DNA from: an uncultured Treponema sp.
GTDB taxonomy: Bacteria; Spirochaetota; Spirochaetia; Treponematales; Treponemataceae
DNA length: 64,000 nucleotides
Assembly: GCF_946187725.1 (NCBI RefSeq)
Contig: NZ_CAMHSK010000011.1
Location: 21,254 to 85,253, forward strand
Direction: 5' to 3'
A program made the position numbers and the translations under genes. Positions 23,442 through 31,550 of the stretch are shown here, piece by piece. Each line of letters opens with the position of its first letter. The stretch's first letter is position 1. The notes under the pieces are model-generated. The model was not told the origin of the DNA. It did not search any database and was given only the letters and a program-made list of their open reading frames with translations.

Positions 23442-24131
23442 TTACTGTTTTGCGGCCATTCCGGTCAGGACAATTACTGTATTCACATTTTCTACTCTTA
23501 TATCTTTTGGGAGAGAGAGAACAACATTTGTATAATTGACAATTCCTTTTACACCAGCTTCCACCAACCTTTCTGCCATAAACTGGGCTTTTTCGTCCGG
23601 CACGGCAAGAACGGCATATTCAATTTTGAGAGAGTGAATCTTTTTTTCTAAATCAAGGGTCGGAAAAAGAGGAATGGCTGACTTCATGATTTCAATTTTA
23701 TTCATATTTGTATCAAAACCCGCCGCAAGCTCAAAGGAAGTTCCTTCGAAAACCGAAGATTCAAGTAGTGCCGCTCCAAGCTTGCCCAGTCCAACGATGC
23801 AGCACCGGTGCTTTTCCTGTTCATTATATTCTATTCCAAAAGCCTGCCGGATCGCGTCCTGCAAAATTTTTATATCGTAGCCGTTGCTCACCCCATTATG
23901 AAGCTCAAGCAAGGAAATGTCTCGGCGAATCGTAGCTTTACCCCAGCCAGTCAACGCGCTCAATTCAACAGAAGTCACCTTTTCTTTTTCAAGCTGAGAG
24001 AGAAGTCTTTCAAGAACAATGAGTCTTTTTTTGGACGGCGCAGGAATTTTTTTCATATAACTTTTATATCTTAAATCGCTCAGTCTGTCATCCGAAAAAA
24101 GTCTTTTTAAAATTTTGGAGTTTTCTGACAT
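23442..24131 (-). CDS. rex: Redox-sensing transcriptional repressor Rex
   Basis: A 229-aa protein with a winged-helix N-terminus (VTSVELSALTGWGKATIRRDISLL, then SNGYDIKIL) and a Rossmann domain (CCIVGLGKLGAALLES, AVLAVPDEKAQFMAERLVEAGVKGIVNY). Rex binds DNA with NAD+ and releases it with NADH. An N-terminal stretch of about 30 residues is longer than usual, and RRD replaces the common RKD. Its 3' end abuts a Rex box. No Rex box lies upstream of its own start. Confidence 0.88.
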   Translation of the reverse strand: MSENSKILKRLFSDDRLSDLRYKSYMKKIPAPSKKRLIVLERLLSQLEKEKVTSVELSALTGWGKATIRRDISLLELHNGVSNGYDIKILQDAIRQAFGIEYNEQEKHRCCIVGLGKLGAALLESSVFEGTSFELAAGFDTNMNKIEIMKSAIPLFPTLDLEKKIHSLKIEYAVLAVPDEKAQFMAERLVEAGVKGIVNYTNVVLSLPKDIRVENVNTVIVLTGMAAKQ

Positions 24132-24258
24132 ATTTTTTAGAGAAAAAACCGCAAAAATGTCAGAATATTACAAATTCTACAAAGAAAAATGCAGAGATTT
24201 ACATTTGATACTGTTTATAAGAATTATCTTACTTTTTACATTCAAAAAGGGGGAATGT

Positions 24259-24528
24259 ATGAAAAAATGTTTGAAGACAATTATGGGTGCTGGTCTTGCT
24301 GCTGCGCTCGTTTTGTCAGGATGCTCAGAAATTGCCGACATCAATGAAGGTGATTCAAACACAACAAGCGGAACCTTTACAATTCTCGCAAACTCATCAA
24401 AAACTGTAAAAGTTTCAAAGAGCTCTCTCACCTACAACACAAACAATTACAAACAGGCTTTCGATTTGGGTGGCGGTGCTGACGGAGTAAAACCGACTTA
24501 CAGAGCGATTAAATTCGGATTCAGCTGA
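24259..24528 (+). CDS. Small lipoprotein, unknown
   Basis: An 89-aa protein with the signal MKKCLKTIMGAGLAAALVLSGC (lipidated Cys), preceded by an AAGGGGGAA ribosome site, which decides this start over the longer frame at 24115. The mature part is Ser/Thr/Asn-rich with no domain I recognise; GTFTILANSSKTVKVSKS looks like a beta strand region. It is followed immediately by a strong terminator, so it is a single-gene unit. Confidence 0.7.
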   Translation: MKKCLKTIMGAGLAAALVLSGCSEIADINEGDSNTTSGTFTILANSSKTVKVSKSSLTYNTNNYKQAFDLGGGADGVKPTYRAIKFGFS

Positions 24529-24546
24529 ACGAACATCGGAGATTTT

Positions 24547-24593
24547 CCGCCGTCAATTTGAAGTACGCTTCATTCTGACGGCGGATTTTTTTT
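24547..24593 (+). terminator. Rho-independent terminator after the small lipoprotein
   Basis: CCGCCGTCA (24547-24555) pairs with TGACGGCGG (24576-24584), followed by A and eight T. Confidence 0.85.
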
Positions 24594-24609
24594 CAGAATA
24601 TTACTTCTC

Positions 24610-24640
24610 TTGTATACTTTTTTTAAAATCATGCTATAAT
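24610..24640 (+). promoter_or_regulatory. Promoter of the zinc-ribbon/FGE gene
   Basis: TTGTAT (24610-24615) and an extended -10 TGCTATAAT (TATAAT at 24635-24640), spacer 19. A GGAG ribosome site follows at about 24653. Confidence 0.55.
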
Positions 24641-24663
24641 GGAATAACTTTTTGGAGCAAAAC

Positions 24664-25653
24664 ATGATTAGTTGTGTAAAATGCAAAACATCCCTCCCTG
24701 ATGAAGCAAATTTCTGCAGCCACTGCGGTTTTCCTGTCGGCTCGCTTAAAATTTGCCGTTCTTGCACGGAATGTGGAGCAAATTTAAGTGCAATCGACAG
24801 ATTCTGCTCTCAATGCGGCAAACCAGTTCGCGTCGTTAAATCAACCGATGTTAATCCTTTTGTAAACTCAAAGTCAAATGCCGCAAACAACGATGTTCCA
24901 AAAATGATTGCTATTGAAGGCGGAGAATTCCTCATGGGCGGTGCAGCCTCAAATTGCGTCGTCAATCTTACAAGTTTCTTCCTTTCAGAAACCCCTGTCA
25001 CGCAAAGGCAATACTTTCATATTACAGGCCAAAATCCGTCCAAACTTCAAGGCGAAGACAAGCCTGTCGAAATGGTAAACTGGTGCGAAGCCGTAATCTT
25101 CTGCAACATTCTCAGCGCACGCAAAAATCTTACTCCGTGTTACAGCATCGGTACAATCACTGACCTCAGAGCATTTGATTCAACAAGCCCGGTCTGGAAG
25201 CGTATCAGCTGCAACTTCCTTGCAAATGGTTTTCGTCTGCCCACAGAAGCAGAATGGGAATTCGCAGCCCGTGGTGGCAAAAACTGTGATCCATTCTCTT
25301 TTGCAGGCAATTCAGACATCGATAAAGTGGCATGGTACGGAGAAAACAGCAACATTAACTCTCACACGGTCGGCACAAAAGCCCCCAACTCACTTGGACT
25401 GTTCGACATGTGCGGTAATGTTACCGAATGGTGCTGGGATTACTTTGAAAATGATTTTCCCACAAAGTCTCAGCTAAATCCGCATGGTCCGCAAATCGGC
25501 AACATGCATGTAAAACGAGGCGGAAGCTGGCTCGACGATGCCCCGCAATGCACCGTCTTCTACAGGAGTGCAAGTGCTCCTGCAGGCAAAAGCAGCAGTC
25601 TTGGCTTCAGAATCTGCCAGACAAATCTTAACGACCCAAATTTAAAGAGATAG
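24664..25653 (+). CDS. Double zinc-ribbon plus FGE-sulfatase (SUMF1-like) domain protein
   Basis: A 329-aa protein. Two zinc ribbons at the N-terminus (CVKCKTSLPDEANFCSHCG and CTECGANLSAIDRFCSQCG, residues about 4-53) are followed by a formylglycine-generating-enzyme-like domain: MIAIEGGEFLMGG, PVTQRQYFHITGQNPS, GFRLPTEAEWEFAARGG, GNVTEWCWDYF, RGGSWLDD and GFRICQT. Most bacterial FGE-domain proteins are not sulfatase activators; some are C-lectin-like or act in signalling. No signal peptide, so cytoplasmic. ATG 24664 is used since the frame from 24652 begins at TTG in the ribosome site. A STAS protein follows 38 bases later. Confidence 0.82.
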   Translation: MISCVKCKTSLPDEANFCSHCGFPVGSLKICRSCTECGANLSAIDRFCSQCGKPVRVVKSTDVNPFVNSKSNAANNDVPKMIAIEGGEFLMGGAASNCVVNLTSFFLSETPVTQRQYFHITGQNPSKLQGEDKPVEMVNWCEAVIFCNILSARKNLTPCYSIGTITDLRAFDSTSPVWKRISCNFLANGFRLPTEAEWEFAARGGKNCDPFSFAGNSDIDKVAWYGENSNINSHTVGTKAPNSLGLFDMCGNVTEWCWDYFENDFPTKSQLNPHGPQIGNMHVKRGGSWLDDAPQCTVFYRSASAPAGKSSSLGFRICQTNLNDPNLKR

Positions 25654-25691
25654 TCATAATAAGCACAACAAGGATATATAAGGAAGAAAAT

Positions 25692-25991
25692 ATGACAATA
25701 ACACAGAACAAAACTTCAGATGGACTTGAACTGGTAGTTGCCGGCCGACTGGATACAAACACAGCTCCTGAACTCGAAATGGCCCTCAAAGCAATCGAAC
25801 CTGCAAAACAAACACTTCATCTCAACCTGAAGGATATTGAATATGTGTCCAGTGCAGGTCTTCGGGTTATTCTCCTTGCGCACAAAATCATGCTTCCAAC
25901 TGGCGGCAAAATGGTCATCAAAGAACCGTCAGAATTCTGCCGTCAGGTGCTCAGTGCAACCGGCATGGATTCAATCCTTATATTCGAATAA
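25692..25991 (+). CDS. STAS-domain anti-sigma factor antagonist
   Basis: A 99-aa SpoIIAA/RsbV-like protein: GRLDTNTAPELEMAL near the start and the phosphorylation loop IEYVSSAGLRVILL, where the Ser in SSAG is the usual phosphoacceptor. It would be phosphorylated by an RsbW-type kinase and dephosphorylated by a PP2C phosphatase; a protein carrying both domains is encoded convergently at 26114-28159. AAGGAAG ribosome site. Confidence 0.87.
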   Translation: MTITQNKTSDGLELVVAGRLDTNTAPELEMALKAIEPAKQTLHLNLKDIEYVSSAGLRVILLAHKIMLPTGGKMVIKEPSEFCRQVLSATGMDSILIFE

Positions 25992-26014
25992 GATTTGGGG
26001 ATGAGCAAAAAATG

Positions 26015-26041
26015 TGGTGGTTGAGCTTGTCGAAACCACCA
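26015..26041. repeat. GGTGGTT/AACCACC hairpin repeat
   Basis: TGGTGGTT and AACCACCA arms around GAGCTTGTCG. This GGTTTCGACAAGCTCAACCACC-type repeat is dispersed in many bacterial genomes. It lies between the convergent STAS and phosphatase genes. Confidence 0.6.
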
Positions 26042-26113
26042 TGTATCAAGTGAATGCTCATTTCTGCAAATTCACAGCCCCACGCGCACCATTTAACCGA
26101 ACGCTCCCCTGCT

Positions 26114-28159
26114 CTATTCAATTGCTTTTTTAATCGTCAGAATATTCTGTCCGTCGGCATATTCGTATTCAACGATGTCCATAAATTTCTTCGTCAAAAA
26201 GATTCCAAGACCACCGATTTCACGCTCTTCGGCACTCAGGCTTAAATCAGGATCCTGCTTTGCAATCGGATTGAAAGGCTTACCTTTATCTTTAAAAATC
26301 ATGGTCAGCACATTGTCAGCAAAAGCGGCAGAAACGCGTGCTTCTCCGACCTCTGGAGTGTAAGCATAATGGGCTATATTCACGAAAATTTCTTCAACGG
26401 CAAGATCTATCTTATTTATCAAAATCGGCGAACAATTTTCTGGCAGGCATGAATGTATAAAATCATTGACTTTTTCGATATTACAGTCTTCAGCAGTGAT
26501 TGTCAGTTCACTCATCTTTGCAGCCCCTCCATTTTCATTTTTTAAATCAGGATTTCCAATAAACTCCATTTCGAGCATGGTAATATCATCAAACTGGTCA
26601 GCTCCATTTACAAAGCCATCGATGTCTTTACGAACAAAATCAACAATTTCCTTAGGACTCATTTTAAAAGCCTCATCCCGCTTCAAAACCGAAAGAAGCC
26701 GTTCTTCACCGTAAAGCTGATTGGCACTGTCAGTTGCTTCAGTAACACCGTCCGTATAGAGGAAAAGTTTATCGCCAGGAAGAATTGAAATTTCATGATT
26801 TTGATACGGGATTCCTTCCATCGCCGCAAGCATGAGATTCGGCTTAGATTCAAGATAAGAAACCTCGCCGCCTTTGCAGATTACCGGGGCTGTATGACCT
26901 GCATTTGAAAAAGTCAGTTTGCCGGTGGAAAGTTCAAGAATCGCCATCCAGCAGGTGACAAAAAGCCCGGACTCATTGCCCTCGCAAAGTGCCCTGTTCA
27001 CATGGTCGAATATTTCAGCTGGTGTCTTAAAGCGGAAAGCTGCTTCTTTTAAAAGAGTTTTTGCAACGACCATGAAAAGAGCGGCAGGAACTCCCTTACC
27101 AGAAACATCTGCCACAACAACAGTAAAATGATCATCGTCAATCATGAAAAAATCATAGAAATCACCGCCGACTTCCTTTGCCGGTGACATAGAAGCAAAA
27201 AGGGAGATTTCAGGATGATTTTTATATGGAGGGAAAACGCGCGGCAACATTTCAGCCTGAATCTTTGTGGCGACATTTAGCTCAGCTCCGATTCGTTCCC
27301 GTTCTGCAGTGGCTTGAGTCAAATCAGAAATATAACGGTTCATGTCCCCGCTCATCTTTTCGACGGATTTCGCAAGCAGCCCCAGTTCATCCCGATTTTT
27401 GATTTTTTTCAATACGCCGGAAAGTTCACCGTGATGCTCCGCAAAATGAGTGGTTTCATCGATTATAAGCATGAGTGGCTTGATTACACTGAGCAAAAGC
27501 GAAAGGGCGTACAGCAAGATGAACAAAAGCGTAAATACAAGAGCCGCTATGAGAGTTGGACGCAGATAATTATGAATGTATGCCTCAACTTCCTTCATTG
27601 GCTTTACAACACTCAGAACGGCAACAACCTTTCCTGTAAAATCACGCACAGGAACAGAAGTCGTGACATGGCCGCCAGATTTTTTGTAAGAAAAGAAACT
27701 TAATGATTCGCCGTTTTCTATAATGCGCCTGAGATTTTCAATATACACAGCATTTTTTTTGGCAAGTGATTCAACATAACCGAGAGGATAAGGCTCACTC
27801 GCAACAAGACTGTTGACCGTATCAAAAATGTAAGTCCGCGAAGTGTAATCAGGAGCAACAACTGTAAGATAGATGAAAGCGATTTCAGCCGTTTCGGTAA
27901 GTTCGTTTAATCGCTGATTCGTTGAATCCCAAAGACCGTCATTTCCTTCAGTGAGCCAGTAAGAAATTCGTTCGCTATCAACATAAGAAATGGCTGTCTG
28001 AGCAAACTGCTTTGTACTGTCACCGTAAACGCCTTCAAGTTGCTTTTTAAATTCTTTATAACTCATGAAACTGATGATTGCAAACATGAAAATGCCAAAC
28101 AGAGATGCAAAGGCAAGCAGCTTAACAGACAGGACAGACAAGTGAATTTTTCGTTTCAT
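26114..28159 (-). CDS. Membrane sensor with fused PP2C phosphatase and RsbW-type kinase
   Basis: A 681-aa partner-switching hub. Helix 1 (about 12-33), extracytoplasmic sensor (about 35-205), helix 2 (about 208-228), HAMP-like segment (to about 285), SpoIIE/RsbU PP2C domain (about 300-525, with EVGGDFYDFFMIDD, VVADVSGKGVPAALFM, LFLYTDGVTEATD and FDDITMLEM) and a C-terminal HATPase_c_2 domain (about 548-680, with DLAVEEIFVNIAHYAY, FKDKGKPFNP and GGLGIFLTKKFMD). A single protein could thus both dephosphorylate and rephosphorylate a STAS antagonist. GGGGGA ribosome site. Confidence 0.87.
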   Translation of the reverse strand: MKRKIHLSVLSVKLLAFASLFGIFMFAIISFMSYKEFKKQLEGVYGDSTKQFAQTAISYVDSERISYWLTEGNDGLWDSTNQRLNELTETAEIAFIYLTVVAPDYTSRTYIFDTVNSLVASEPYPLGYVESLAKKNAVYIENLRRIIENGESLSFFSYKKSGGHVTTSVPVRDFTGKVVAVLSVVKPMKEVEAYIHNYLRPTLIAALVFTLLFILLYALSLLLSVIKPLMLIIDETTHFAEHHGELSGVLKKIKNRDELGLLAKSVEKMSGDMNRYISDLTQATAERERIGAELNVATKIQAEMLPRVFPPYKNHPEISLFASMSPAKEVGGDFYDFFMIDDDHFTVVVADVSGKGVPAALFMVVAKTLLKEAAFRFKTPAEIFDHVNRALCEGNESGLFVTCWMAILELSTGKLTFSNAGHTAPVICKGGEVSYLESKPNLMLAAMEGIPYQNHEISILPGDKLFLYTDGVTEATDSANQLYGEERLLSVLKRDEAFKMSPKEIVDFVRKDIDGFVNGADQFDDITMLEMEFIGNPDLKNENGGAAKMSELTITAEDCNIEKVNDFIHSCLPENCSPILINKIDLAVEEIFVNIAHYAYTPEVGEARVSAAFADNVLTMIFKDKGKPFNPIAKQDPDLSLSAEEREIGGLGIFLTKKFMDIVEYEYADGQNILTIKKAIE

Positions 28160-28254
28160 AGGATTCCCCCTTATATTATAAAGCGGAATTAAAAAAAAAT
28201 CGATTTTTTTCTATTTTTTTTGCCTTGAGATTGCCGAAAAGTGATTTTTAACTC

Positions 28255-28260
28255 TAATAT
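28255..28260 (+). promoter_or_regulatory. -10 box of the nuclease-like lipoprotein gene, leaderless arrangement
   Basis: TAATAT ends six bases before ATG 28267. Confidence 0.4.
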
Positions 28261-28266
28261 ATAGGT

Positions 28267-29394
28267 ATGAAGAAAATAAATTTTAAGAAGACATTTTTTA
28301 ATCAGGGGCTTTTTGCCGCAATTTTCGCAGTGTTTTTGCTTTTATTCTCATGCTCTGAAAGCAAAGATTGGAAAACGGTTTCGCCCACCACGCAGGGCAC
28401 GGAGCAGGAAAGTGAACAACAAGATGACGCTCAATCTGAGCAGCAGGAAGAGTCTCCCGGCGGTCAAACCGAACAAAAATCCGAATCTGAACCGCAGAGC
28501 CTTAAAATCATGAACTGGAACCTTCAGACTTTTTTTGACGCAGTTTATGACGGAAATGAATATGACGAATACAAGAATGCAGATAGCGGCTGGACTGAAG
28601 AAAAATACAATGCCCGGCTTGAACGGCTCGCTTCAGTCATAAAGACCATCGATGCGGATGTAATCACTTTCGAGGAACTTGAAAAAGAAGAACAGCTTCA
28701 AGATATCGCAAACAGGCTTGCCGGCAATTTTTCTTCATCAGCAAGCTATAAAAAGGCATTCTTTGCGGCCAATTATGGAAGCTCACTTGGTTGTGCGGTA
28801 ATTTCCCGCTACCCGATTGGTGAAACTTCAGTGCACGCGATTGATTACGGCTCACCAAAATCAACTCGCCCGATTATTAAATTTTCTGTATACAAAGAAG
28901 GCCGAACCCTCACGATTTTTGTAAATCACTGGAACAGCAAACGAAACGACAGCGCATTTTCAAAGACATGCCGTGAAAAACAGGAAAAACTGCTCGCAAA
29001 GCTCATGTCCGAAGCCAGTGCGGAAAACCAGCCGCTTCTTGCCACTGGAGATTTCAACATGGATATTTCGGAATTTGAACTGATTGAGGCAAGCATTAAT
29101 AATTCTATAGAAAATGATGAAAACATTATGCTGAATGGGGAATCTGATTTTGCGGTCTACTCACCGTGGATTCAGGAAAATGGCGAGTATCAGACACCCG
29201 GAAGTTACTGGTACAACAATGATTGGGAACGAATCGACCACTTCTTTGCAGCCGGAAACATTAAAATAGAAGATTTCTGCGCGGAAGGTTCAGGTGAATG
29301 GGTCTATTCAAACAATCATCCATATTACTACAGTTTGAAAAACAATCAGGGCTACTCAGACCATTTCCCAATCACCTGCAAAGTTACCTTCTAG
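28267..29394 (+). CDS. Endonuclease/exonuclease/phosphatase-family lipoprotein
   Basis: A 375-aa protein with a lipoprotein signal (AVFLLLFSC), a Gln/Glu/Ser-rich linker (about 35-77), then an EEP domain: IMNWNLQTFFD, DADVITFEELE, NHWNSKRND, LATGDFNMDISEFE and the closing YSDHFPITCKV. These carry the metal-binding Asn, Glu, Asp-Asn and Asp-His pairs, so it is probably an active surface DNase or phosphodiesterase. The stop codon overlaps that of the convergent gene by four bases (CTAG). Confidence 0.84.
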   Translation: MKKINFKKTFFNQGLFAAIFAVFLLLFSCSESKDWKTVSPTTQGTEQESEQQDDAQSEQQEESPGGQTEQKSESEPQSLKIMNWNLQTFFDAVYDGNEYDEYKNADSGWTEEKYNARLERLASVIKTIDADVITFEELEKEEQLQDIANRLAGNFSSSASYKKAFFAANYGSSLGCAVISRYPIGETSVHAIDYGSPKSTRPIIKFSVYKEGRTLTIFVNHWNSKRNDSAFSKTCREKQEKLLAKLMSEASAENQPLLATGDFNMDISEFELIEASINNSIENDENIMLNGESDFAVYSPWIQENGEYQTPGSYWYNNDWERIDHFFAAGNIKIEDFCAEGSGEWVYSNNHPYYYSLKNNQGYSDHFPITCKVTF

Positions 29395-29924
29395 CGGCAA
29401 CCGATTTCTTCTTCATCGCCCACATCCCATGCATCAAAAAGGTTGTCGGGCGTGTTTTCATCCTCATCTTCGTCATCATCGCCGTTTTTCACTTCAGTCG
29501 AATCGTAGTCTCCGTGAGTTCCGTCGTCCTCATTTTGATCAAATTCCGGGGTGACTTCTTTATCTCCGATTTCATTCCTCATTTCAGCCACAAGAGCCTC
29601 ATTTGCGGCAACGCGAGCTGCAATTTCTGGAGAGACAGAAGATTCGCTCGTTACGGTCGCAACATTACATTCTTCTTCCTCAGAAACACCACCGTGCAAA
29701 TCATCTTCAAATTGGCTTTCACAAGCATTTTCTGACTTGCTCAGGTCTTCTCCACCGGCAGAATCTTCCGGGATTGCAACTTCAAACGGAAAACCTTTTC
29801 GTAAAAGAGCCTGCTTCAAAAAAATCGCGATTGCAACATCAATATCAGTTCCAAGAGTCTCAAAAAGTTCTGACGCTTTTTCGACGAGAGAATCTTCCAA
29901 ATCAATTTCATAAGTCTTAATCAT
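29391..29924 (-). CDS. RelB/DinJ-like protein with long acidic tail, orphan
   Basis: A 177-aa protein. Residues 1-60 (MIKTYEIDLEDSLVEKASEL, TLGTDIDVAIAIFLKQAL, GFPFEV) match the ribbon-helix-helix half of RelB/DinJ antitoxins. The remaining 115 residues are extremely acidic (for example NGDDDEDEDENT) and unlike antitoxin C-termini. No toxin gene lies on either side: the upstream neighbour is a divergent MATE gene, the downstream one a convergent nuclease-like gene. GATAAT ends six bases before ATG. It could be a DNA mimic or a regulator; function unknown. Confidence 0.7.
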   Translation of the reverse strand: MIKTYEIDLEDSLVEKASELFETLGTDIDVAIAIFLKQALLRKGFPFEVAIPEDSAGGEDLSKSENACESQFEDDLHGGVSEEEECNVATVTSESSVSPEIAARVAANEALVAEMRNEIGDKEVTPEFDQNEDDGTHGDYDSTEVKNGDDDEDEDENTPDNLFDAWDVGDEEEIGCR

Positions 29925-29930
29925 ATTTTT

Positions 29931-29936
29931 ATTATC
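29931..29936 (-). promoter_or_regulatory. -10 box of the RelB-like gene, leaderless arrangement
   Basis: GATAAT on the minus strand, six bases before ATG 29924, no Shine-Dalgarno. Confidence 0.4.
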
Positions 29937-30003
29937 GGTGAAAAGCTGATAAATTTCAACGCAGCGAACAGGCGCGATGCTGTTTAATTTTCTGGCAGCA
30001 TGG

Positions 30004-30009
30004 TATAAT
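30004..30009 (+). promoter_or_regulatory. -10 box of the MATE gene, very short leader
   Basis: TATAAT ends eleven bases before ATG 30021; the predicted leader is about five bases, without a Shine-Dalgarno. Confidence 0.45.
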
Positions 30010-30020
30010 ATCTGTCTTAT

Positions 30021-31403
30021 ATGAATACGACATTAGAACAAAAGCAGGAGTCTAAGCAGTTTTACCGCTCTCTTGCAAAAATCGTTACGCCAATTGCCCT
30101 TCAAAATCTTATTTCAGCGGCGGTCAGTTCTGCTGATGTCGTCATGCTTGGATATGTCGGGCAAAATGCTATCGCGGCTGTAAATCTTGCCTCCTACATT
30201 CAGTTCATTCTTTTCCTTTTTTTCATTGGATTTTCTTCCGGTGTCGTCATGCTTGCGGCTCAATACTGGGGGAAAAAAGACACTTACTCAATCGAAACGA
30301 TATTTTCAATTGCGGTCAAGCTAGCAGGATTTGTCGGTCTCGTCTTTTCACTGCTGTCATTTTTCATTCCTCATCACCTGATGAAAATATTCACCGATGA
30401 CAAAACTCTTATCGCAATCGGAAGCGACTACCTTAAAATCGCAGGAATCGGGTTCTTCATCCTCGCTTTCTCGCAGATTTACCAGGCCGTCCTTAAAAGT
30501 ATTGAGCATGTAAAAACAGTCACGGCAATCACAACGACAGCCCTTCTCATCAATATTTTCTTAAACGCCGTTTTCATTTTCGGTCTTTTCGGTGCACCAA
30601 AAATGGGAGTAAAAGGCGTCGCCCTTGCAACAAGCATTTCAAGATTTCTCGAATTCGCCATCTGCGTGTTTGTCTGCAGGAGAATCAAGGAAATCTCCTT
30701 CTCACCAAAACTTCTTTTCAGACGGAATTCCGTTCTTTTTAAAGATTTCGTTCATTTTTCCATGCCGGCAATCGGAAACGAAGCAATCTGGGGTGCGGGC
30801 TGGTCAATGTATGCGGTAATCATGGGGCATCTTGGAGCAGATTTGGTTGCAGCAAATTCGGTCGTCAGTGTAATAAGAAACCTCACGAGCGTTCTTGCAT
30901 TCGGAATGGCTTACGGCGGTGCAATTCTTTTAGGAAAACAGATGGGAGCAAACCAAATGGCTCTGGTTTCGAGAAACGCTTCCAGGCTCGTAAAAAGCAC
31001 AATTTTTGTCGGATTGCTTGAAGCTGTCGTACTCTTAGCGTGCAAGCCGCTTCTTTTTAAAATAGCAGATTTGAACGAGCAGGCCTCCGCATACCTCACG
31101 CCACTGCTGTACATAAACAGCATTTCGCTTGTTGGAGCCGTAATCAATACGGTCCTGATTTGCGGAGTTTTCCGTGCCGGCGGAGATGCGAAATTCGGTC
31201 TTATCCTAGACACCTTTGCAATGTGGGCAGTTTCGGTTCCGCTCGGCTTTATCTGTGCCTTCGTCCTCCATCTTCCACCATTGACCGTTTACCTGATTAT
31301 GTATCTCGATGAATGGGAAAAAATGATTTTCAACATCATACATTACAAAAACAAAAAATGGATAAAAAACATCACAAGGGATTTTACAAAAGAAAACAAC
31401 TAA
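30021..31403 (+). CDS. MATE-family multidrug/metabolite exporter
   Basis: A 460-aa protein with twelve predicted helices in two MatE repeats (IVTPIALQNLISAAVSSADVVML at the start, HFSMPAIGNEAIWGAGWSMYAVIMGHLGA at the second repeat). It exchanges Na+ or H+ for cationic drugs or metabolites. The C-terminus ends in a basic tail (YKNKKWIKN). Substrate unknown. Confidence 0.87.
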   Translation: MNTTLEQKQESKQFYRSLAKIVTPIALQNLISAAVSSADVVMLGYVGQNAIAAVNLASYIQFILFLFFIGFSSGVVMLAAQYWGKKDTYSIETIFSIAVKLAGFVGLVFSLLSFFIPHHLMKIFTDDKTLIAIGSDYLKIAGIGFFILAFSQIYQAVLKSIEHVKTVTAITTTALLINIFLNAVFIFGLFGAPKMGVKGVALATSISRFLEFAICVFVCRRIKEISFSPKLLFRRNSVLFKDFVHFSMPAIGNEAIWGAGWSMYAVIMGHLGADLVAANSVVSVIRNLTSVLAFGMAYGGAILLGKQMGANQMALVSRNASRLVKSTIFVGLLEAVVLLACKPLLFKIADLNEQASAYLTPLLYINSISLVGAVINTVLICGVFRAGGDAKFGLILDTFAMWAVSVPLGFICAFVLHLPPLTVYLIMYLDEWEKMIFNIIHYKNKKWIKNITRDFTKENN

Positions 31404-31441
31404 TTCAAAAAAATAATCACGATAAAAGGGATAAAAAAAAT

Positions 31442-31509
31442 AAACCACAGATTACTCAGATTACACGGATTAAAAATCTAATCTGTGCAATCTGTGACAT
31501 CTGTGGTTT
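31442..31509 (-). terminator. CACAGAT-type inverted repeat acting as terminator of pckG
   Basis: AAACCACAG (31442-31450) pairs with CTGTGGTTT (31501-31509), enclosing further copies of CAGATTA/TAATCTG. On the minus strand it is followed by TTTATTTTTTTTATCCC, so it should terminate pckG; it also lies downstream of the MATE gene. The same word family occurs at 42847-42950 and 43801-43830. Confidence 0.65.
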
Positions 31510-31550
31510 TAAATTAAACAGCTAAGTTTAACTTATTTGCTCAAGCGAGC

